This document shows, in pieces, positions 1 to 8,766 of a stretch of 61,162 nucleotides of DNA (position 1 is the stretch's first letter; each line of letters starts with the position of its first letter). The DNA lies in contig CATFEX010000045.1 in assembly GCA_949511625.1 (NCBI GenBank), positions 1 to 61,162 on the forward strand, written 5' to 3'. The DNA comes from UBA11891 sp003533785. GTDB lineage: Bacteria; Bacteroidota; Bacteroidia; Flavobacteriales; Flavobacteriaceae. The notes below the pieces were generated by a model. It did no database searches and was not told the origin of the DNA. It saw only the letters and a list, made by a program, of their open reading frames with translations. The position numbers and the translations under genes were made by a program.

Positions 1-3000
1 GTGACTTCTGGACAATTATCCATTCGATCTACAATTAGATCCTCGTCACTATTGGCTTCCACTATCCCTTCCAAACAAACGCGTAATTCAAAGCCCAAAA
101 GACTCCCAGTATCTTCCTGATAATTGTCTGTTATTTTTAAAGTCCACAAGCCCGAAATTGAGCTCCCATTAAGAATTGATAAGTCTCCAATGGGGCGAAA
201 CGTTCCTGAAAATGGAGGAGACCCAGAAGAAATAGGAACTGAAGCTTCCGTATCAAAAAGGGTATTGGTGAAATTATTAAATTCCCCTCCCGTTTCACTA
301 ACCAGATCCACTACCGTTTCGTCAGGTGCAATCAATTGAAGAGTTAAATCTTTCAAAAACGTATGGGATAGATTTACCCATACATTCAGGTCATTAATGG
401 TGTTTGTGTTTCCGATAAAGACCTCTGCAGTAGTAATTCCGTTAACAAAACCCAAGGCGTCTTGGAGGGGCTTTGGAAGGTTTTCGGAAGAATATGTTAG
501 GCATTGTATGGGCGTTGTAGTAAACGATAACACTGGAGAAAATGCGCTTTCTCCACAATCGTTTTGGGATTTTATCCGCCAATAATAGGTGGTGTCTGCT
601 GAAAAATTTAAGTTGGATATGCTGGGTTCATTGGATTGTATTTGATTAACGTCTTGAGTAAAACTAGAATCGGTACTCCATTCAACTAAATAACTACTAG
701 CGGACTGATCGGCTTCCCATGTCAAGGCCGTTCCTGGTGAAATTGACATCGCTTCATCAAGCGGTTGAATTGCTCTTGGAGGGAGTAATTCATCTGTAAA
801 TACTTCAAAATAAAAAGAAAATAAAGAAATTATGTCCCCAGATTGAGCCTGTATTTCAGGATTGTATTCGCCAAAGGATTCTACATCGGCTGAAGTAAGT
901 GTCAAAACACCAGACCCACTTGTACTGGAAATGGTAGGGTTTGAAAAAGTTCCTGTTACTCCAGCAGGAAGTGAGATCAAAGACAATTGTGTGACGCCAT
1001 CGGGGTAGGACAACGTATAATTAATTTCAATACTATTGGGCTGGCAAAGTTGAACCTGATACGTTGAAAGAGTTAGACTGTGGGGCTGGGAAACAATTTC
1101 AATAGGGCTGCTATTGATTGCAAAATAAATATTGTCTACTGGAGCCACACGAATCCGAGCTTGCGAAGCATCAATTCCGCTAGGTACAATAATTATTTCT
1201 TCTCCATCATTTGGTGTTTGCTCCAAAAGCGTGTGAGTAAATACATCGTCTCCTTCTAAAGACAAATCAATCGTAACCGTTTGTGTATTTACTGGGGATT
1301 GACGGGTCTGAGCCACGTCCCAAATGATTTTCACAGCTTGCCCAGAACTCCATTGGGTAAAGTCCGCTTGGGAAAAGATCCGAAAAGGACCAGCCGCCTC
1401 AGTTACGGTGATCTCCATTTCGTCTTGAGCTAGGGTTGCCTCCTGCCCCCTTGCACTCGCGAATTGATCTCTAACAGTCAGTCCCCAACGCAGCCTTCGC
1501 CCCACAGAAGATACGGTCTCCCAATACCCCCCTGCGGACGGATTTGTTTCTGTAAGCTGTCCGACAAGAATTCGATCCCAACGGGGTATGTTCCTCTTAG
1601 GATTCATTGAAGGAGGCAGCGAACGAGCTTGGGCACCCTGCCCATTCTGTGGCCCAAATACAGCGGCTGTAATGTTACCTGAATCTAGTTGTTCCCAAGT
1701 ATAATATAGCGTTTCTTGTTCTGCATCTGTGGCTGAAGCTACTAATGCGAATGCTGTCTCTTTTGGGATTGTATAGTTGGGGTTTGGATTAATTTGAGGG
1801 GTTGTATTTGAGAGCATTAACTCAGAAGCACAAGACGTTGCTTCCACCACAGACCGGATATTTTGTATGCTGATGTAATGGAAATAAGGATCCCCATGAG
1901 GCTGAACATCATCCACACCTGTTACCCCTGCATATCCCATAATGGTTGTGCCACTCCCTGGTTCCATATTGAATCCATATCGCTCTTCAACATGAGAAAA
2001 AGTATGGTAGGCGCCAAATTGATGCCCTAATTCGTGGGCGACAAAATCCAAATCGAAATAATCGTTTTGATAGGGGCCATTCAAACTCACAAATGGATGG
2101 AGGGTATATCCTTGTCCTTTTTGATGGTCTACACAAATGCATCCAATACAACCCGAATTGCCATCCGCATCTGGGCTGTAGCCAAATAAATGTCCAACAT
2201 CATAGTTGGATTCGCCTACTTGATCTGTTAAAAAAGCCTGGATTTCTTGATTGTAATTACCTGTAAAGGAATCCGTTGCTGAATCGGGCTGCATCATGTC
2301 ACTTCCTGTCACCAATTGCAAGTGTACGCCAAGGTCGGTCTCAAAAACTTCATTGACTCGATTGAGGGTTGCAATAACAGCGGCATAAGCATCTTCTTGA
2401 TTGGTGCCATTGGTATTATCATCGTCCCCCCAATGGGCAGTGTACTCACCGGTACCTACAATCGCTATTCGAAAAGTTTTCAGTGTACCTGAGATGCTGG
2501 ATTCGCGCTTTGCTTGATTAGCAATAGGGGTGTTTTTTTGAAACCAATCACTTGATTCTACTTTGCAATTAAAAGATTCTGTTCTATCGTTTTTTTGACG
2601 TTGATACGTGAAGTGTAGTCCATCTTTTTCAGGTTGAACAAAAAAATCGTTGCCCTTTGTATTTCGAATCCAGGCACTGATCCCCTTGGGAACCACGCTT
2701 ATTCTAGCACTCACTCCAGATCGTGCTTGACTAACTCCCTTGTAGGTTTGGATCAAAGGATGCTTTTGAGCCATTTCAGGAGCCATGACTGGGGCAGGTA
2801 TCAAATCAAAAACTTCGAGCTCACCCATTTCATTTGGTAATGTTACTTCCTTGAGTTGAGTATCCATTGGGGCACTAAATGATGACTGGCCTTGGCGCTG
2901 TAAAGATGTTCTATTTAGATTGTAAAATACTGCTTCTGGTTTGGCGTTTTGCTGCAGAGAGGGACTCCAATAGGACTGTGAGGTAACACGTCCAATACAG

Positions 3001-3041
3001 AGCATCAATAAAAAAATATAAATATTACGGTTCAATTTCAA
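1..3041 (-). CDS. Secreted reprolysin-like zinc metalloprotease, C-terminus beyond the window
   Basis: Translating the minus strand gives an open frame of about 1010 residues that runs off the left edge. It opens with a signal peptide (KLNRNIYIFLLMLCIGRVTSQ region), then a propeptide-like stretch. A metzincin zinc site HELGHQFGAYH (about 2004-2036) follows, with a Met-turn-like TIMGYAG just after it. Later come Ig/FN3-like segments, including a fibronectin III module near 550-770, then a P/Homo-B type domain (about 90-440). The last visible residues, NSDEDLIVDRMDNCPEV, resemble a thrombospondin type 3 calcium repeat. This order is typical of flavobacterial exported proteases that end in a type IX secretion sorting domain; that domain would lie outside the window. 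The frame contains no early ATG. A TTG at 3041 gives a complete signal peptide, whereas the ATG at 3005 would cut it. The family call is firm, the start less so. Confidence 0.85.
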   Translation of the reverse strand, partial: MKLNRNIYIFLLMLCIGRVTSQSYWSPSLQQNAKPEAVFYNLNRTSLQRQGQSSFSAPMDTQLKEVTLPNEMGELEVFDLIPAPVMAPEMAQKHPLIQTYKGVSQARSGVSARISVVPKGISAWIRNTKGNDFFVQPEKDGLHFTYQRQKNDRTESFNCKVESSDWFQKNTPIANQAKRESSISGTLKTFRIAIVGTGEYTAHWGDDDNTNGTNQEDAYAAVIATLNRVNEVFETDLGVHLQLVTGSDMMQPDSATDSFTGNYNQEIQAFLTDQVGESNYDVGHLFGYSPDADGNSGCIGCICVDHQKGQGYTLHPFVSLNGPYQNDYFDLDFVAHELGHQFGAYHTFSHVEERYGFNMEPGSGTTIMGYAGVTGVDDVQPHGDPYFHYISIQNIRSVVEATSCASELMLSNTTPQINPNPNYTIPKETAFALVASATDAEQETLYYTWEQLDSGNITAAVFGPQNGQGAQARSLPPSMNPKRNIPRWDRILVGQLTETNPSAGGYWETVSSVGRRLRWGLTVRDQFASARGQEATLAQDEMEITVTEAAGPFRIFSQADFTQWSSGQAVKIIWDVAQTRQSPVNTQTVTIDLSLEGDDVFTHTLLEQTPNDGEEIIIVPSGIDASQARIRVAPVDNIYFAINSSPIEIVSQPHSLTLSTYQVQLCQPNSIEINYTLSYPDGVTQLSLISLPAGVTGTFSNPTISSTSGSGVLTLTSADVESFGEYNPEIQAQSGDIISLFSFYFEVFTDELLPPRAIQPLDEAMSISPGTALTWEADQSASSYLVEWSTDSSFTQDVNQIQSNEPSISNLNFSADTTYYWRIKSQNDCGESAFSPVLSFTTTPIQCLTYSSENLPKPLQDALGFVNGITTAEVFIGNTNTINDLNVWVNLSHTFLKDLTLQLIAPDETVVDLVSETGGEFNNFTNTLFDTEASVPISSGSPPFSGTFRPIGDLSILNGSSISGLWTLKITDNYQEDTGSLLGFELRVCLEGIVEANSDEDLIVDRMDNCPEV

Positions 3042-3082
3042 ATAGTCATCGTACTCCCTCAAAAAATGATTCTTTCTGCAAA

Positions 3083-3114
3083 TTGGCAACGGTTTACCAA
3101 AAAAAGTACTTTTG
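3083..3114 (+). promoter_or_regulatory. Probable Bacteroidota-type promoter for ribF operon
   Basis: TACTTTTG at 3107-3114 matches the Bacteroidota -7 element TAnnTTTG. A TTG at 3083-3085 lies 21 bases upstream, where the -33 element is expected. Transcription would begin near 3120, leaving about 20 bases before the ATG at 3142. This also argues against the in-frame TTG at 3112 as the ribF start, because that codon is part of the -7 box. Confidence 0.6.
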
Positions 3115-3141
3115 TTCCAAGAGACAAGATATGTAAAATCA

Positions 3142-4101
3142 ATGAAGGTCATTCGTGATTTAAAAAACTTTAAAAGCAGTCAAAAAACAATTGTGACCAT
3201 CGGTACTTTTGACGGCGCACATATCGGTCACCAAAAAATTTTAAACCAACTTGTTACCCAATCAAAAAAACGTGACTTAGTGTCCGTTGTCTTGACATTC
3301 TTTCCCCATCCAAGAATGGTATTGCAAAAAGGTCAATCCGTCCAAATGATTGACACCTTAGATGAAAAAATAAAGGGTCTTGAATTGTTAGGAATTAATC
3401 ATCTTGTTATTCATCCTTTTTCAAAAGAATTTTCACGCACCTCAGCTACTGCCTTTGCGAGAGATATTCTTGCGGAACAACTGAATTGTAAACATGTGAT
3501 TATCGGCTATGATCACCGTTTTGGCCAAAACAGAGAGGCGTCAATCGAAGATTTGATTGGATTTGGAGAGTTGTATGGGTTTGAGGTTACTGTGATTCCA
3601 GCCCAAGATGTGAATTCCATAGCCGTAAGTTCTACTAAAATTCGAACAGCTATACAAGAAGGCGATTTGCCCAAAGCAACACAATACTTAAACCGCCCCT
3701 TTCGATTGATCGGCACCGTCATTCAGGGAGATAAAATTGGTAAAACGATTCAATTTCCCACTGCTAATATTAACATTGAGGAATCCTATAAAATGTGGCC
3801 GGATAGAGGTGTGTACTTAGTTTCATGCCCCATAGAGGGTCAGCTCTTTTGGGGAATGATGAATATTGGAATTCGACCTACCCTCTCTGGGACTACGCCC
3901 CGAATTGAGGTACATTTTTTTGATTTAAATCAAGATTTATACCACCAAATACTGACCTTGGACATTCATCTTAAAATAAGAGATGAAAAGAAGTTTGACT
4001 CGCTTCAAGAATTAAAACAACAGCTAGAAAAAGATCAGTTGTATTGTCAAAAGTGCATACCCGAATTTCTTAACGGATCAGCTACCTTTACAAAAAATTA
4101 A
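3142..4101 (+). CDS. ribF: Bifunctional riboflavin kinase / FAD synthetase
   Basis: RibF phosphorylates riboflavin to FMN and adenylates FMN to FAD in the cytoplasm. The 319-residue protein has the usual two halves. The N-terminal nucleotidyltransferase domain carries GTFDGAHIGH at residues 21-30 and an SSTKIR motif near 163. The C-terminal flavokinase domain begins near residue 185 and contains the FPTANI motif near 205. I chose the ATG at 3142 over an upstream in-frame TTG at 3112 because that TTG lies inside the promoter -7 box. It is the first gene of a dense same-strand run: serS begins 3 bases after its stop. Confidence 0.95.
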   Translation: MKVIRDLKNFKSSQKTIVTIGTFDGAHIGHQKILNQLVTQSKKRDLVSVVLTFFPHPRMVLQKGQSVQMIDTLDEKIKGLELLGINHLVIHPFSKEFSRTSATAFARDILAEQLNCKHVIIGYDHRFGQNREASIEDLIGFGELYGFEVTVIPAQDVNSIAVSSTKIRTAIQEGDLPKATQYLNRPFRLIGTVIQGDKIGKTIQFPTANINIEESYKMWPDRGVYLVSCPIEGQLFWGMMNIGIRPTLSGTTPRIEVHFFDLNQDLYHQILTLDIHLKIRDEKKFDSLQELKQQLEKDQLYCQKCIPEFLNGSATFTKN

Positions 4102-4104
4102 TTT

Positions 4105-5379
4105 ATGTTATCTCTTTCCTTTGTTCGCGATAATAAAGAAGCTGTCCTACAAGGCCTAGTCAAAAGAGGCTTTAAGGAAACGGAACTTATCGACGCGTTG
4201 ATTGACATGGACCAAAAACGTCGAAAAACTCAAACTAGCCTCGATCAAACATTAGCTTCTGCCAATCAAAAAGCCAAAGAGATTGGACGGTTATTTAAAA
4301 CTGGCAACACTGAGGAGGCGAATCTATTGAAAGAAAAAACAACTGTTCTTAAATCAGAAACCAAAAACCTTCAAGAACAACTCCAAAAAATTGAGAAAGA
4401 CCTTTTAGAAATCCGAACCAAAATCCCAAATATTCCCCATGAAAGTGTCCCTTCAGGAACTAGCGAAGAAGATAATGAAGAAATCTTTCGGGCTGGAACT
4501 GTCCCAAAGCTTCACGAAAAGGCACTCCCACATTGGGAATTGGCAGCAAAATACGATCTCATTGATTTTGAATTGGGAAGCAAAATATCGGGAGCTGGCT
4601 TCCCTGTCTACAAAGGCAAAGGTGCTCGATTACAAAGAGCTCTAATCAATTTTTTTCTCGATTTTAACATCCAGGCTGGATACCGAGAAATTCAAGTGCC
4701 ACATCTCGTAAATGAAGAATCTGGTTTTGGCACTGGCCAACTCCCAGACAAGGAAGGGCAAATGTATCATATACAGAATGATAACCTCTATCTCATTCCT
4801 ACTGCTGAGGTTCCCCTCACCAATATCTACCGAAATGTCCTTCTTGAGGAATCCGAATTGCCCATATCACTCACGGGCTATACGCCATGCTTCAGAAGAG
4901 AAGCTGGTAGCTATGGTGCCCATGTAAGGGGATTAAATCGTCTACATCAATTTGATAAAGTCGAAATTGTTCGAATTGAAACCCCTGAACATTCAATGAC
5001 AGCACTGAATCAGATGGTGGAACACATCAAAAAATTATTAGAAGCCCTGGAGTTACCCTACCGGATTCTACGTCTCTGTGGAGGTGACTTAGGTTTTACA
5101 GCGACATTAACCTATGATTTTGAAGTTTTTTCAACCGCTCAAGATCGATGGCTTGAAATCAGTTCGGTTTCCAACTTTAAAAGTTTTCAAGCAGAACGAC
5201 TACAGTTACGATACCGAAACAAAGAAGGAGCAAAACAGAGCGTCCATACATTAAACGGCAGTTCTTTAGCGCTTCCTAGAGTTCTTGCTGGTTTATTGGA
5301 AAACTGTCAAGGTCCAGACGGGATTCGGATTCCAAAAGCATTAGTGCCATACTGCGGATTTGAGAATATTGAATCCTAA
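4105..5379 (+). CDS. serS: Serine--tRNA ligase
   Basis: This class II aminoacyl-tRNA synthetase charges tRNA-Ser (and tRNA-Sec where present). At 424 residues it has the normal bacterial length. An N-terminal helical coiled-coil arm (about residues 30-110, rich in K, E and Q) binds the long variable arm of the tRNA. The catalytic core shows motif 2 as CFRREAGSYG near residue 260 and motif 3 as LNGSSLALPRVLAGLLEN near 382-400. The stop TAA shares its last A with the ATG of the next gene (TAATG), so translation is probably coupled. Nothing looks unusual. Confidence 0.97.
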   Translation: MLSLSFVRDNKEAVLQGLVKRGFKETELIDALIDMDQKRRKTQTSLDQTLASANQKAKEIGRLFKTGNTEEANLLKEKTTVLKSETKNLQEQLQKIEKDLLEIRTKIPNIPHESVPSGTSEEDNEEIFRAGTVPKLHEKALPHWELAAKYDLIDFELGSKISGAGFPVYKGKGARLQRALINFFLDFNIQAGYREIQVPHLVNEESGFGTGQLPDKEGQMYHIQNDNLYLIPTAEVPLTNIYRNVLLEESELPISLTGYTPCFRREAGSYGAHVRGLNRLHQFDKVEIVRIETPEHSMTALNQMVEHIKKLLEALELPYRILRLCGGDLGFTATLTYDFEVFSTAQDRWLEISSVSNFKSFQAERLQLRYRNKEGAKQSVHTLNGSSLALPRVLAGLLENCQGPDGIRIPKALVPYCGFENIES

Positions 5380-5693
5380 TGATTCTTTACAATGTCACAG
5401 TTAGTTTGACTCCTGAGATTGAGGAGGAATGGTTGCAATGGATTCAAGATGAACACATACCAGAAGTATTAGCTACTCAAAAATTTGAATCCGCACAACT
5501 GGTCAAAATATACGACGAACATCAAAATGCTACGGGAAGCTATGCGGTTCAATACAAAGTGACTAATCAGGCGCAATTGACAGCCTATTTGAAAAACGAT
5601 GCCGAGCGACTGCGCCAGAAAATACAAGAGCGTTTTGGGAATCAATTACTGACCTTTAGGACCTTTTTAAATATTATTACTGAACAAAAATGA
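5379..5693 (+). CDS. DUF4286 family protein
   Basis: A small 104-residue cytoplasmic protein with no signal peptide or membrane segment. It begins MILYNVTVSLTPEIEEEWLQW and has a compact alpha/beta composition resembling ferredoxin-like dimeric barrel folds (the EHIPEVL segment is typical). Proteins of this kind are annotated DUF4286 in Bacteroidota and have no established function. It overlaps serS by one base and rsmA by four (ATGA), so it is translated as part of this operon. The position between serS and rsmA suggests a link to translation or RNA modification, but that is only context. Confidence 0.8.
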   Translation: MILYNVTVSLTPEIEEEWLQWIQDEHIPEVLATQKFESAQLVKIYDEHQNATGSYAVQYKVTNQAQLTAYLKNDAERLRQKIQERFGNQLLTFRTFLNIITEQK

Positions 5694-6478
5694 AATCAGT
5701 TATTCCTAAAAAACATCTTGGGCAGCATTTTCTTACCGCTCCTGACATCGCTAAAAAAATAGCAGACAGCCTTCTCTTTGAAAACTATGAAGAGGTATTG
5801 GAAATTGGACCAGGCACAGGTATTCTCACTCAGTTTTTGATTCCCAAAACGAATCGATTAAAAGTCGTAGAATTGGATAGAGAGTCAGTAGCCTATCTCC
5901 GCGAGCACTATCCAACTTTAAATGAACACATTCTCAATGAAGACTTTCTCAAACTCGATCTTCTTTCCGTCTTTGAAGAACGGCCATTTGCAGTGATTGG
6001 GAACTTCCCCTATAATATATCTTCTCAAATTGTTTTTAGAGTGCTGGAACATCGAAATCAGATACCTTTTTTTACAGGCATGTTTCAAAAAGAAGTAGCG
6101 GAAAGAATCTGTGAGCCCCCTGGAAGTAAAAAATATGGAATCCTTTCTGTATTGAGTCAACTCTATTATGAGACAAAATATTGTTTTACTGTTAAGCCAG
6201 GTGTTTTCCATCCACCGCCAAAAGTAGACTCTGCGGTTATTCGCTTCAAACGGAAAGAGAATTTTAGTTGCCCTTGCGACGAAACTCTCTTGTTTCGAGT
6301 CGTAAAAACCAGCTTCCAACAACGTAGAAAAACACTCCGGAACAGCCTTAAATCATTTGGTTTACCTTCAAATCTTACAGAAGATAGTATCTTTGCACTG
6401 CGACCAGAAAAACTATCGAGTACAGATTTTGTAGCGCTAACCCAAAAAATCGAAAATGGCCAATTTTCAAGTAGATAA
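5690..6478 (+). CDS. rsmA: 16S rRNA (A1518/A1519-N6) dimethyltransferase
   Basis: RsmA (KsgA) dimethylates two adjacent adenines in the 3'-terminal hairpin of 16S rRNA during small-subunit maturation. The 262-residue protein has the N-terminal KKHLGQHFL signature (residues 7-15), the SAM-binding EIGPGTGILT near 37-46, and the catalytic NFPYNIS (N-x-P-Y/F) near 104-110. The C-terminal helical domain has FHPPPKVDSAVIRF and FQQRRKTLRNSL, both typical of the family. The start codon overlaps the upstream stop (ATGA). Its 3' end overlaps mgtE by 23 bases. Confidence 0.97.
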   Translation: MKSVIPKKHLGQHFLTAPDIAKKIADSLLFENYEEVLEIGPGTGILTQFLIPKTNRLKVVELDRESVAYLREHYPTLNEHILNEDFLKLDLLSVFEERPFAVIGNFPYNISSQIVFRVLEHRNQIPFFTGMFQKEVAERICEPPGSKKYGILSVLSQLYYETKYCFTVKPGVFHPPPKVDSAVIRFKRKENFSCPCDETLLFRVVKTSFQQRRKTLRNSLKSFGLPSNLTEDSIFALRPEKLSSTDFVALTQKIENGQFSSR

Positions 6479-7814
6479 AACAGCAATTCAAGCAATTCGA
6501 AGCTTAATTGGGGGCTTACAAAATAGTCAGCTTCAAAAAAAGTTGAATCAACTCCATTATGCGGACATTGCAGAAATTGTACAAGAACTCTCCATAGACG
6601 AAGCTGTCTATATTATCAAGCTGCTCAATAGTGCCAAAACAGCCGACGCTCTGGCCGAATTGGATGAAGACATACGAGAAGGAATCTTAAAACAATTATC
6701 TGTCAAAGAAATCGTCGGTGAAATCGAAGAACTCGATACCGATGACGCTGCTGATTTGCTATCAGAACTACCCGAAGCCAGACAAGAAAAAGTATTTGAT
6801 CAGATCAATGATGAAACATTGGCAGGTGATCTTAGAGAACTGCTTAACTATGAGGAAAATACCGCTGGCGGTTTGATGGCAAAAGAATTGGTCAAAGTAC
6901 AAGAAGATCTCAGTGTACTAAAGTGCGTAAATACCATGCGTGCTCAAGCTGAAAATGTAACTCGTGTACACTCCATTTATGTGGTTGATAGCAAGAATCG
7001 GCTCAAGGGAAGGTTATCCTTAAAAGATTTAATTACAGCCAACTCACGGGCCATTGTAAAAGACATATCCATCCCCAATGTTGATTTTGTCACCACGAAT
7101 CAAGAGGGTGAAGAAGTGGCTAGAATCATGACTAAATACGATCTAGAGGCCATCCCGGTAGTGAACGACAAAAAAGAATTGTTGGGAAGGATAACTATAG
7201 ACGATATTGTAGATTTCATTAAGGATGAAGCTGAAGAAGATTATCTATTAGCGGCCGGAGTCTCTTCAGATGTCGAGGCAGACGATACCATTTGGGATTT
7301 GAGTAAAGCGCGACTTCCTTGGTTATTTTTAGGGTTGATTGGTGGGCTGGGAAGTGTATTTATTCTTCAAAATTTTGAGCAAATTATGACCCAACCTCAA
7401 CTGAGAAATCTCTTTTTCTATACCCCCCTTATTGCCGCAATGGCTGGAAATGTTGGAGTGCAATCCTCTGCTATTATTGTTCAGGGCTTGGCCAACGATG
7501 TTGTGAAAGGATCGTTGATTACTCGATTGGTCAAGGAAGTTGGGCTCAGCCTCATCAATGGTCTGGCTCTTTCAGCACTCTTGATTCTCTTTGGAATTCT
7601 GATCAATCAAGAATTAATTTTAAGTCTAACCATCGCAGGAGCCATGATGAGTGTCATTATTGTGGCTGCTTTGGTCGGTACGTTTGTGCCTATCATTCTA
7701 GATAAAAACGGAATTGATCCTGCCATTGCAACTGGCCCTTTTATCACTACTTGTAATGATATTTTTGGCATTTATCTCTTTTTCTACATTGCCAAAATAA
7801 TTCTTCACTTCTAA
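6456..7814 (+). CDS. mgtE: MgtE family magnesium transporter
   Basis: An inner-membrane Mg2+ channel of 452 residues. The N-terminal MgtE superhelical domain (about 20-130) contains the acidic repeats EELDTDDAADLLSELPEARQEKVF. Two CBS domains follow (about 135-260), with VHSIYVVDSKNRLKG and AIPVVNDKKELLG. The C-terminal pore domain has five predicted membrane helices from about 285 to 450, including ATGPFITTCNDIFGIYLFF with the conserved ND. In this family the cytosolic domains sense Mg2+ and gate the pore. The ATG at 6456 lies 23 bases inside rsmA. No closer in-frame ATG would keep the full N domain, so I accept the overlap. No Mg riboswitch leader is possible in this position. Confidence 0.95.
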   Translation: MANFQVDKTAIQAIRSLIGGLQNSQLQKKLNQLHYADIAEIVQELSIDEAVYIIKLLNSAKTADALAELDEDIREGILKQLSVKEIVGEIEELDTDDAADLLSELPEARQEKVFDQINDETLAGDLRELLNYEENTAGGLMAKELVKVQEDLSVLKCVNTMRAQAENVTRVHSIYVVDSKNRLKGRLSLKDLITANSRAIVKDISIPNVDFVTTNQEGEEVARIMTKYDLEAIPVVNDKKELLGRITIDDIVDFIKDEAEEDYLLAAGVSSDVEADDTIWDLSKARLPWLFLGLIGGLGSVFILQNFEQIMTQPQLRNLFFYTPLIAAMAGNVGVQSSAIIVQGLANDVVKGSLITRLVKEVGLSLINGLALSALLILFGILINQELILSLTIAGAMMSVIIVAALVGTFVPIILDKNGIDPAIATGPFITTCNDIFGIYLFFYIAKIILHF

Positions 7815-7817
7815 ATC

Positions 7818-8762
7818 ATGAGAGTCCTCCACGTAGATGAAAACCATCCCACTCTTGTTGACGGGTTGGAGGCGCTTGGATATAAAAATACCCTAGCCTA
7901 TAAAACCCCATTAAATCACCTTTGGAAAGAACTCAATCAATACGATGGGCTGATTATACGTTCTCGATTTCCCATTGATAGCACTTTTTTGGATCAAGCC
8001 TGCCAGCTTCGTTTTATTGGACGTGTCGGGGCAGGAATGGAAAACATAGATATCTCTTGTGCGCAGCAAAAAGGAATCCAGCTATTTTCTGCCGCTGAAG
8101 GAAATCAAAATGCTGTAGGAGAGCATTGCCTAGGGATGCTGCTGGCTTTATTTAACAAACTTCAGTCTGGACACCAATCGATTCAGTCTGGGGTTTGGCT
8201 ACGAGAAGCGCATCGTGGATGGGAACTTAAAGGACAAACGGTTGGGATTATCGGTTATGGCCATATGGGGAAAAGCTTTGCTGAAAAATTACAAGGGATG
8301 GGTGTACGTGTTTATTGCACCGACCAAAAATCCAATCTAGGCGACAACAATGCTACTCAAGTTCCTCTATCTAAAATTCAAGAAGATGCCACTATTATAA
8401 GTATTCACACCGATCAAAACCCCAGCACACAACCCCTAATCGATCAAAAATTCATTAACTCAATGAAGCAATCCTTTTGGCTGCTCAATACAGCCAGAGG
8501 CAGTGCTGTTGAAACCAAAGCATTAGTAGCTGGCTTGCAATCTGGAAAAATTCTAGGTGCCGCCCTGGATGTACTGGAATACGAATCCAGTTCCTTTGAG
8601 TCTATTTTTAACCAACAAAAGCCTCCAGCAGAACTGGAATATTTGAGGACCGAAAAAAATGTGCTCTTAAGTCCCCACGTGGCTGGATGGACGGTTGAAA
8701 GTCATCAACGTCTTGCAACTACTATTTTAGAAAAAATAAAAAATCAATTTCATCCCGATTAA
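7818..8762 (+). CDS. D-2-hydroxyacid dehydrogenase, SerA-like
   Basis: A 314-residue NAD-dependent D-isomer-specific 2-hydroxyacid dehydrogenase. The Rossmann motif GIIGYGHMG is near residue 143. The catalytic triad appears as Arg in NTARGSA (near 225), Glu in DVLEYE, and His in SPHVAGW (near 286). It resembles phosphoglycerate dehydrogenase without the C-terminal ACT or regulatory domain, as seen in many Bacteroidota. Serine biosynthesis (3-phosphoglycerate oxidation) is a plausible role, and serS lies in the same operon, but the substrate cannot be fixed from sequence. The gene starts 3 bases after the mgtE stop. Confidence 0.88.
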   Translation: MRVLHVDENHPTLVDGLEALGYKNTLAYKTPLNHLWKELNQYDGLIIRSRFPIDSTFLDQACQLRFIGRVGAGMENIDISCAQQKGIQLFSAAEGNQNAVGEHCLGMLLALFNKLQSGHQSIQSGVWLREAHRGWELKGQTVGIIGYGHMGKSFAEKLQGMGVRVYCTDQKSNLGDNNATQVPLSKIQEDATIISIHTDQNPSTQPLIDQKFINSMKQSFWLLNTARGSAVETKALVAGLQSGKILGAALDVLEYESSSFESIFNQQKPPAELEYLRTEKNVLLSPHVAGWTVESHQRLATTILEKIKNQFHPD

Positions 8763-8766
8763 TCCA

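Noticed and set aside
124..585. Two short plus-strand open frames at the left edge
   Set aside because: They are antisense to the P/Homo-B and FN3 segments of the metalloprotease, which explain the sequence fully.
3112..3141. Upstream TTG start for ribF
   Set aside because: The TTG is part of the TACTTTTG promoter box, and the added ten residues precede the conserved RibF N-terminus.
5918..6322. Minus-strand open frame of 134 codons inside rsmA
   Set aside because: It lies opposite conserved RsmA motifs; the product shows no domain and the strand has no promoter-like box nearby.
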